Source: Paraphysomonas bandaiensis (lineage: Eukaryota > Chrysophyceae). Taken from it: a stretch of 64,000 bases of DNA. The DNA is taken from the NCBI GenBank assembly GCA_965644295.1, contig CBFFRP010000113.1:38785-102784 (forward strand). Direction: 5' to 3'. Position numbers and translations under genes: made by a program. Shown here piece after piece: positions 57,509 through 64,000 of this stretch (the stretch's first letter is position 1; each line of letters begins with the position of its first letter). A model generated the notes under the pieces. It searched no databases. It was not told the origin of the DNA and saw only the letters and a program-made list of their open reading frames with translations.

Positions 57509-60500
57509 CTAAAAGTCTGAAAATGACATTTTCACATCTCCGCCTCGTCCCCTACCTCTACCTCTACCGCCTCTACCTCTACCTCTACCCCGTCCTCTAC
57601 CTCGCCCACCAGCTGCCCGTTTGAACCTGATCTGGCGTAGGAGAGTCAGGTGGATTGAGCGGCCCGTAACGATTTCTGTTAGACTATAACGGAGTAAAAA
57701 GTATTACAGTATGACATATACACCGATCATTTTCTTACCTATTTAGCACATCATCACATACAATACACCCGGTGCAACTGTGCTCTCCATTGGCCAGTGG
57801 GCTCTTCTGAAGTTTGTTGAACTCAAATTGAACTAATCGTGTATTGCATTCATCGCAATTCTGACGAGGAACAGGAACGATATTGTGTATATTGGCGTGA
57901 AACCGCAAGAGGGTATTACATTCATTACAAGCCAGTTTCCAGTTAGGCTTACTGTTCACATCCAGTACTAACATGCCTGGACAGGGTTTGCCTTCTTCCG
58001 AGCTGTTTTTTTTCTCGTCATCAATTGTGTTTGGGCACGCACAGATTCCATTAAACACAACACTTTGTTTGCACGTAGGATGATAGCACTGATTGCATCC
58101 CATCTTTGATGCAATAGTTTTTCTTGCTGATCTATTGCGCGCGGGCGTCTGTTGCCCCGCATCTCCATTGGCCTCATCCACATCATCTTCAGTAGTAGAT
58201 TCATCATCTATTTCAAATGAAGGGGGGTGGTTATAGCAATAAGGGCACAGGGGATAACTTTTTCCCTGGGCGTTCGCACTGTTTCCAAGTGAAAACAACA
58301 CCAACTGATAATTATCCAACGGGCAACGAATCTCCATATACAATTTAATGGTACCATTTTGAGGTAGAGAATGTGTTTCTTCACAGTTTTGGCAATACAG
58401 TCTTTGGGGCTTCAAGGGAATATACCGCATATATCTCTGCACGATGAAAAAAGCTTTAAAACATGTGTTAATAATAGTTTAAAACACCTACCAAACACTT
58501 TCCACACTTGCTAAGAAACTTTCCAGTAGCAGCTAGTGGAGAAAACGACGCTTCAAATAAACTGTCCATTGCACCAATATTTTCAGTAAAGTAAATAAAC
58601 TTATGCTGAAAGTTCTTTAAAGAGTGACTGACCACCTACCACATGCATTGCAGTGAACCACATTGCAGTGTATGATTTATTTCTTACACACCTGCTCCTT
58701 TGTGGCTTGGCCTCTAGCTATCATATCACAGAACTTTTCAATCGTGGCTCTTACGTCAGGTAACACTAGATCCGCATCTATTCTATAATACCCATGTACC
58801 AGAACAACCCCCAAGGCAGTGGGAACCAGTGTCCGTCCTGGACCGAGCGTGACATAGTTTCTCACTATGATGTTGTTTATATGTGTTGGAATGGAGGCAT
58901 CAGTTCCAATTCCATTTTTTTCCATCTTTCCGATCAATTCACTTTCAGTCAGATAGCCAGGTACTGTTGTAAACCCTTTCTTCAAACTAGCTTCAACAAT
59001 GCGACAGTGTAGACCCTTAACCAGTTGAGAGGGTAACACCTGTTGGTCATAGTTTTCGTCCTCATCATCAACATCTTCACTTCGCTGTCTCCCGTAAACA
59101 GCAGTAAACCCCGGGTCAATTTCTTCTCGACCAACAGCGGTAAATGTCTCGCCTTTATTTAGTGAATTAGCATCGTGAACAGGGGCAAAACTAGCTTTCG
59201 TGACAAGAAACTTCGCGTCTTTAGAAATGGACGCAATAAAATGTCTTACAACAAGGTCGTATATGCGAGCCTCGTCTCCAGAGAGTGACGACAGAACAGG
59301 CATGCCCACAGGGGTAATTGGAGGGTGGTCACCCATATCCTTTCCCTATACGTTATATGAGTGAATGACAAATACATTGAACAAAAACAAGGCATGTATA
59401 CTGCAATATCACGTATCATGAATTCTACTTGATAGCATGATACTGAGTACATGTCAATAATTAAATGGGTAGTAGAAAGTGAATTCTTTTTGGTATGGTC
59501 ACAACAGGGACAGTAATTAGGAATTTAAGAGGCTCACTAGTACCTGTCTGGCATTATTGGGTCCTACTTTCAATAGCTCTTCAGCATATGAACCCAAGGA
59601 TGGATGTCTCTTCACAATGTCTAACGTTTCTCGTACATTGAACGAGGACGGATATGCCGTTGATTCAGTTCTTGGGTACGACAAATAGCCCGCAAGATAG
59701 AGATGCTCAGCGGATCGCATAGCTGCATGTGGGCCGATTCCGAGCATACTCGATGCGAGTTTGAGGAGGGTAACCGTGTTCATTGGAACAGGACGAGGTC
59801 GTTTAGTTTCAGCCTTTGTTACATTAGTCACCACCATGTCAACCCACCCCGTAAGAGACACCGACGACACACCAGATGTAACATCATCGCATACCTCAGG
59901 TCGAAGGGTGTGCAAAAATGCCCGGCAGATATCTTCATCAAAAAGACGTTTCCGTGACCAGTCCAGCTTCACTGGTCTGCCGCCCACATCGACACACACA
60001 TCGACACTCCAAAACGGCTCAGGAGAAAAAGTTTTTATTTCATCGTGCCGATCCACACAAAATCCAAGAGTTGGAGTTTGACAAGGCCCATAACTTACCA
60101 CACTACTATCTAAATCTCCATATTTTCCCTGGAAGTATCTTGTCTGGAATCTACTGAATGCAACACCAATCTTCAGATCCATCTCTTGACGTGCCTCAAC
60201 TGCCTTCGATTCGTTCTCATTCGGTGAAACCAAAGACCTCATTGCTTTCTCAATATCCTTAGCCGTAACGGCACTGAATTTAGCTCTATATATATTTTGC
60301 TGCTGCCCTGACTTCTTCATGTGCTTGTGCACGCAGCGTATAACTTCAAAACATATATTTTCTCCTTCGCGATCGCAATCTAACCAGAGCACCAACACAT
60401 CCATACCATGCGCCTCTCGTTCTAGATGCTTAATAATTCCTCCTTTCCCTTCAGGTGTACTTAACACGGGAGCATCAAAGAGTTCAGCCGGATTGATGTC

Positions 60501-60763
60501 CCAGCTCTGATATGCAGCAGGGAAATCAGTTGAAAATATATGACCAACCACTGATGTTACTCTATTCAACACACTCAACAGCAATCTATTCAATTATTTA
60601 TTATATCATACCTATAAAACGCTGATTTCCCTTGAAATGTACCGTTGAATTCATGTACAGGTGGAGATCGCCCTCGACTCGTCATCTGTCCTCTGGATAG
60701 AGCACTCGCTATAGCGGTACATATAGAGGGCTTCTCAGCTACCATAAGTACAGATACAGTCAT
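57509..60763 (-). CDS. TOP3B: DNA/RNA topoisomerase III beta, 6 exons
   Basis: Exons are 60763-60612, 60561-59544, 59345-58692, 58635-58492, 58436-57739 and 57683-57509; the phases join to 946 residues. Type IA topoisomerase landmarks: VLMVAEKPSI at the start (Toprim Glu), LWLDCDREGENI (Toprim acidic motif), PCQTPTLGFCV, and LSYPRTEST with the catalytic Tyr. GIGTDASIPTHI comes later in the core. The C-terminus carries many CxxC zinc-ribbon pairs, then a run of Arg-Gly (RGRGRG) and a short end, DVKMSFSDF. The RGG tail and zinc region separate beta from alpha and are what gives TOP3B RNA activity and TDRD3 partnership in animals. It relaxes negative supercoils through single-strand passage. Confidence 0.93.
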
Positions 60764-61682
60764 TTCTCTACTCTATCAGAGGATTGATTGGATGTTGAAA
60801 TGTTAGAGCAAGAAGTGTGGTTGGAGTTCTCTAGATATGAGGAGAGGCTATAGTTGCATGCTATATCTCATAGACATACTGACTGCTGTATACATACACA
60901 CAACATTCACATGCATACTTGTAGGCTATATAGCAGTACATACGTACACATCGAGACATATATACTTGTAGCAGTACATACACATACATACTTGCAGCAG
61001 TACATACACAATATACTTGTACAACAGTACAAACTGCTGTACTCTGTATATATATGGTACAGCAGTGCATCAAAAGCAGGGTTTTGTGTCAAAAACGAAA
61101 AGAAAGTGTGATTATTCGAGTGTATGCGATGTAACCAGAAATCATCTCTGCTTTCATTTTTTTTTGCTTTGGTATAAGCTGAAGTTCATACACAAAAATG
61201 CATTGCGGAAGTTTGACTTTTGTATTTGGCTTTCAACTTCAGCTTCCAGGATTATGCTCAAAGCAAATGTTGCTTCTGCTTTCGTAAGCACTTCGGCTTT
61301 CGAAAGCCAAAGGGCTCTGGCTTTCAACTACAAGATTTCAGTAGTTTTACGGAATGAAAGCAAAAAATGTAACAAAAACGTGGTTTTGGTTGTATCGCAA
61401 ACACTCTATTTATAGAAGGTCCGCTTTTACGAACACTTGTCGAACAGAACTGTAGTATGTGTATTTATGTGTATACTGTTGGCTGTATATTGCTATGAAC
61501 TGTGTGTATGTCAACTGACGTATATCTCTATATGTTACTTTAAACTGTCAATAGTGCCATGGAACAAGATGATTTCTACACCAGAAGTCGATATCTATCT
61601 ACTTGACCGTCGTATTCTCATCAACCCCTCCACTAATGCGATGCCTGTTCATATATATACGTGAAGGGGACTGTTAAGAGTC
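60764..61682. other. Intergenic, no gene seen
   Basis: Contains CATAC-rich simple sequence (60840-61070) and a region of short palindromes such as GGCTTTCGAAAGCC (61290-61306). No supported gene. Confidence 0.5.
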
Positions 61683-63732
61683 TCACAGACCCCCCTCACG
61701 TACATACGACACGAACATAGACATGTGCCAGTCAATTATCAGCCAATTACCTTCTGCCGTTTGCTCCATTGCATTCCGTTTACGCTTATTCCTCTGGCGG
61801 CCCTTCATGTAATCGTAAAATGTCGTATATGACATTTCTCCGATGTGCATATCATCGAGAAGAGCGGGATTCGCAGCCGCGAATATACTCATACAAAAAG
61901 GTATAAAAGCTTTGCTGAATAACGCATCTCGTTGTCGTGGTAGTAGTTTATTAATGTCCTCTGCTGCTCTGATCTCGTTCCTCTCTATGGCTTTGGAGAC
62001 TAGGGCGTTCATAATACAAGAAAATTTACTCCAATTTACCCGGCCAGTTCTAGATAAATCGAAGCCTTTGATTCTTCTGTAGGGCAAGATATGTCTATGA
62101 GGCTCTCCCCCCCACCATAGATCCCACAACATTTTGACGTGACCTTTCAAAACGAAAGCCCTCTGGAAATAAATGATGGTGCCCTCCCCAAAAGTGCAAT
62201 GCAGCGTTCTCTCGTGAGGTGGATTGCTCTTCTTGTGTAGGAATTCGCTCTGCATTCTGTGATGTGCATCTTGTTCTAATTTCTGCTAAAATTATCACGT
62301 AAACTGTCGAGGTAGGTACTAGTTACAGGCACCGCGCCATTAACCGTAAAATTATCTAGCATTTTCTGACGTAATGAATCCGGTAAAGTAGTATTCATTT
62401 CTTTCATATCACTAGACAAGCTCCCAACAGTTTTTTCCAACGACGAAAAGCGATTAGCTAGATTCACATAGGGTGGAACACCAGTTGCATTCATTCTTGA
62501 CACATCATTATGAAACACACCAGTTAATACCTTCGGTCGAAGACGTTGTAGAATACCACTTGTCCAAACCCTTTGAAGAAACAAAGGATGATTTGGTGAA
62601 AGAGTTTCTAATAGCCAGTCATGATGGTATGCCAGCGAAGCAAGTAGATATGGCAAAGCCACTCTGAAATTCTCAGGATAGAATGAGGAGAAGCCAGGTA
62701 GAATATCTTCCCATTCTTCTACTGATAGAACCGGACCATTAGTGTCATCGAAATGAGGTGGAAGGATAGCAAAGTCAGGATCACTGCTTGATATACCTGT
62801 AGCTGCCCTGCCAACAAATTGATCTCCACCTGCTCCTTCAAATATGTATCGACTCCGAACGGGTCCTAAACTACTCCATCCAGCTCGCAACCATATATTA
62901 ATGGCATTGGGGCCACCAGGACAATTAACTAAGGCCGTTGCCACACCTTTCCTAAATGAGTGCGTCCCTATTTCGGCAATCATTATGCCTAGAGATAAAA
63001 TGGCTTCTGCAAAAGTTTTAAGAACTTTAGATAGCCATTTCTCTAGAGAACTTCTTGGGTTCCCAAAGAGTCGCCTATCAGAGTCTTCACTGTGATAGCC
63101 TTGAGTAAATACCCATACTGATAATGCCAAAATGGGACATACGCAAAATGAATTTGCGTATATATGACGCGGGAATTCATTTCTTCTTGGTCATTCTTCT
63201 GTTTGCCAATATTAATGGTCATTGCATCCTCCTCCCAAGATATGTGATCGTACATTATATGTGCAACAGTTGCAGATCTTGCAATCAAATTCTAGCATAG
63301 CAATAAATAGGACAAACAAAATGTATAAAGCCCAAAGTCATGATCTTGTTTAGCAGCTTTCTCTGCAAGAAATATGTACCCTTTCATGGTCATTGCAGCC
63401 TTGCCTTCTCGTGAAGGTAGCAAGCCACGCTGCTTTAGGTCAGCAACCTTCCTATTGAATCCCTCGAGAGTTTCTTTAAACATACTCTCTATTTCCGGTG
63501 AAGGGTTCATTCTCTTCTCCGTGTACATATTTTTAAGAGCACTTCGATGTCCATTAACGTGTGTAAACGAGTAATACTGTGGAGGGTCATAGTACAGACC
63601 AGTTCGACTATCGATTTTAAAAAGCACATGAGCCATGTACTTTTCCATTACAACGTCAGGTATTGGAAGAATTGGTAATTTATCACTTATTATCGTTGTC
63701 TCTTTCCACGCAAGCAGGGTAATTCTCATCAA
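61683..63732 (-). pseudogene. Decayed tyrosine-recombinase (Crypton-like) element
   Basis: Frames on the minus strand read in order as one protein. 63732-63295 is the SAM-like N-terminal domain (KQRGLLPSREGKAAMTMKGY). An in-frame TAG at 63292-63294 follows, then 63288 to about 63200 with NLIARSATV and HISWEEDAM. A one-base shift near 63200 leads into HIYANSF, CPILALSVWVFTQG, GTHSFRKGVATAL (the H-x-x-R of tyrosine recombinases), LRAGWSSLGPVRSRYIFEG and ILPPHF. A second shift at about 62276 enters the C-terminal region (MLWDLWWGGEPHRHILPYRR). The domain matches Crypton-like recombinases seen in oomycetes, algae and animals. The element may extend past the right edge. It is disabled by at least one nonsense and two frameshift changes. 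Confidence 0.78.
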
Positions 63733-64000
63733 GCCAATGCGAAAATGCCATACTGCCTGCGGGTACTATCCGTTAACCGCATCTGCTTGGTTTGCAGTGC
63801 AATCTCATCTCTGAACTCACTTTTCTCCCTAATAATATCCATTGTTTTTTGTTTATTCTAAGTGCTTTGTTCTTGCAGTGTATGGACATTAGTGTGATAT
63901 CGCTTGAATGGCGATAGTGGCCAAACTGTTGACTAATGACCATTTTCAGATGATTAAGATCGTTGTAAGAGAAGTTTAAGTTAGTCAAACTAGATAGATT

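Noticed and set aside
61140-61345. Cluster of CTTT/GAAAGC palindromes as a structured RNA
   Set aside because: Only short imperfect palindromes are visible; no consistent stem-loop series.
1-64000. CRISPR arrays, bacterial operons, rRNA genes, tRNA genes
   Set aside because: No spaced direct repeats or rRNA-like blocks; introns and gene content are eukaryotic. I could not fold the sequence, so a lone tRNA could have been missed.

Overview
This window is nuclear DNA from a flagellated, probably unicellular eukaryote. It is AT-rich by eye. Its genes use the standard code, with TAA, TAG and TGA all ending good reading frames, and many are split by very short GT-AG introns, mostly 35-70 bp. Delta-tubulin and a PF20/SPAG16 central-pair protein show that the organism builds a motile 9+2 flagellum. 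The lineage cannot be fixed by reading alone. I rejoined exons by hand using splice consensus, preserved reading phase and family conservation. Exon coordinates are given where every phase summed correctly.

Layout. 1-420: C-terminal exon of a coiled-coil protein. 682-6440: complete Ty1/copia retrotransposon with 265-bp LTRs that read identically, a 5-bp target duplication and gag and pol in different frames. 6741-8224: delta-tubulin (minus). About 8319-9325 and 10732-11735: a 1-kb direct duplication around a small LRR gene. 12104-13224: SHIPPO-like gene (minus). 13726-14300: MaoC/hot-dog hydratase. 14567-16275: decayed hAT-type repeats with a transposase remnant. 16794-18199: short-chain dehydrogenase (minus). 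18629-20347: SPAG16/PF20. 21275-22260: lipoate-protein ligase (minus). 22261-25906: gene-poor. 25907-32053: a 1981-residue PHD-finger protein with two internal tandem-repeat blocks (minus), separated by about 620 bp of TATG microsatellite from a THEM6-like thioesterase gene (32833-33486).

34430-35473: PH-DEP protein (minus). 35837-38581: candidate DNA transposon bounded by inverted repeats, with broken minus-strand frames. 38772-40202: predicted mitochondrial Tim44/MAIP1-like protein. 41710-42302: hAT MITE with 19-bp perfect TIRs. 42551-46991: CaMKK-like kinase of about 22 exons (minus). 48528-49199: tail-anchored protein (minus). 49543-50631: secreted SGNH/PC-esterase-like protein. 51464-54290: kinase with a doublecortin/ubiquitin-like N-terminus (minus). 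54957-55620: Cys-rich PPxY protein. 57509-60763: topoisomerase III beta with an RGG tail (minus). 61683-63732: decayed tyrosine-recombinase (Crypton-like) element (minus).

Themes. Flagellar genes cluster loosely in 6.7-20.3 kb. Mobile DNA of at least four types (copia, hAT, tyrosine recombinase, unclassified TIR element) fills the spaces. Many host proteins carry young in-frame tandem repeats.
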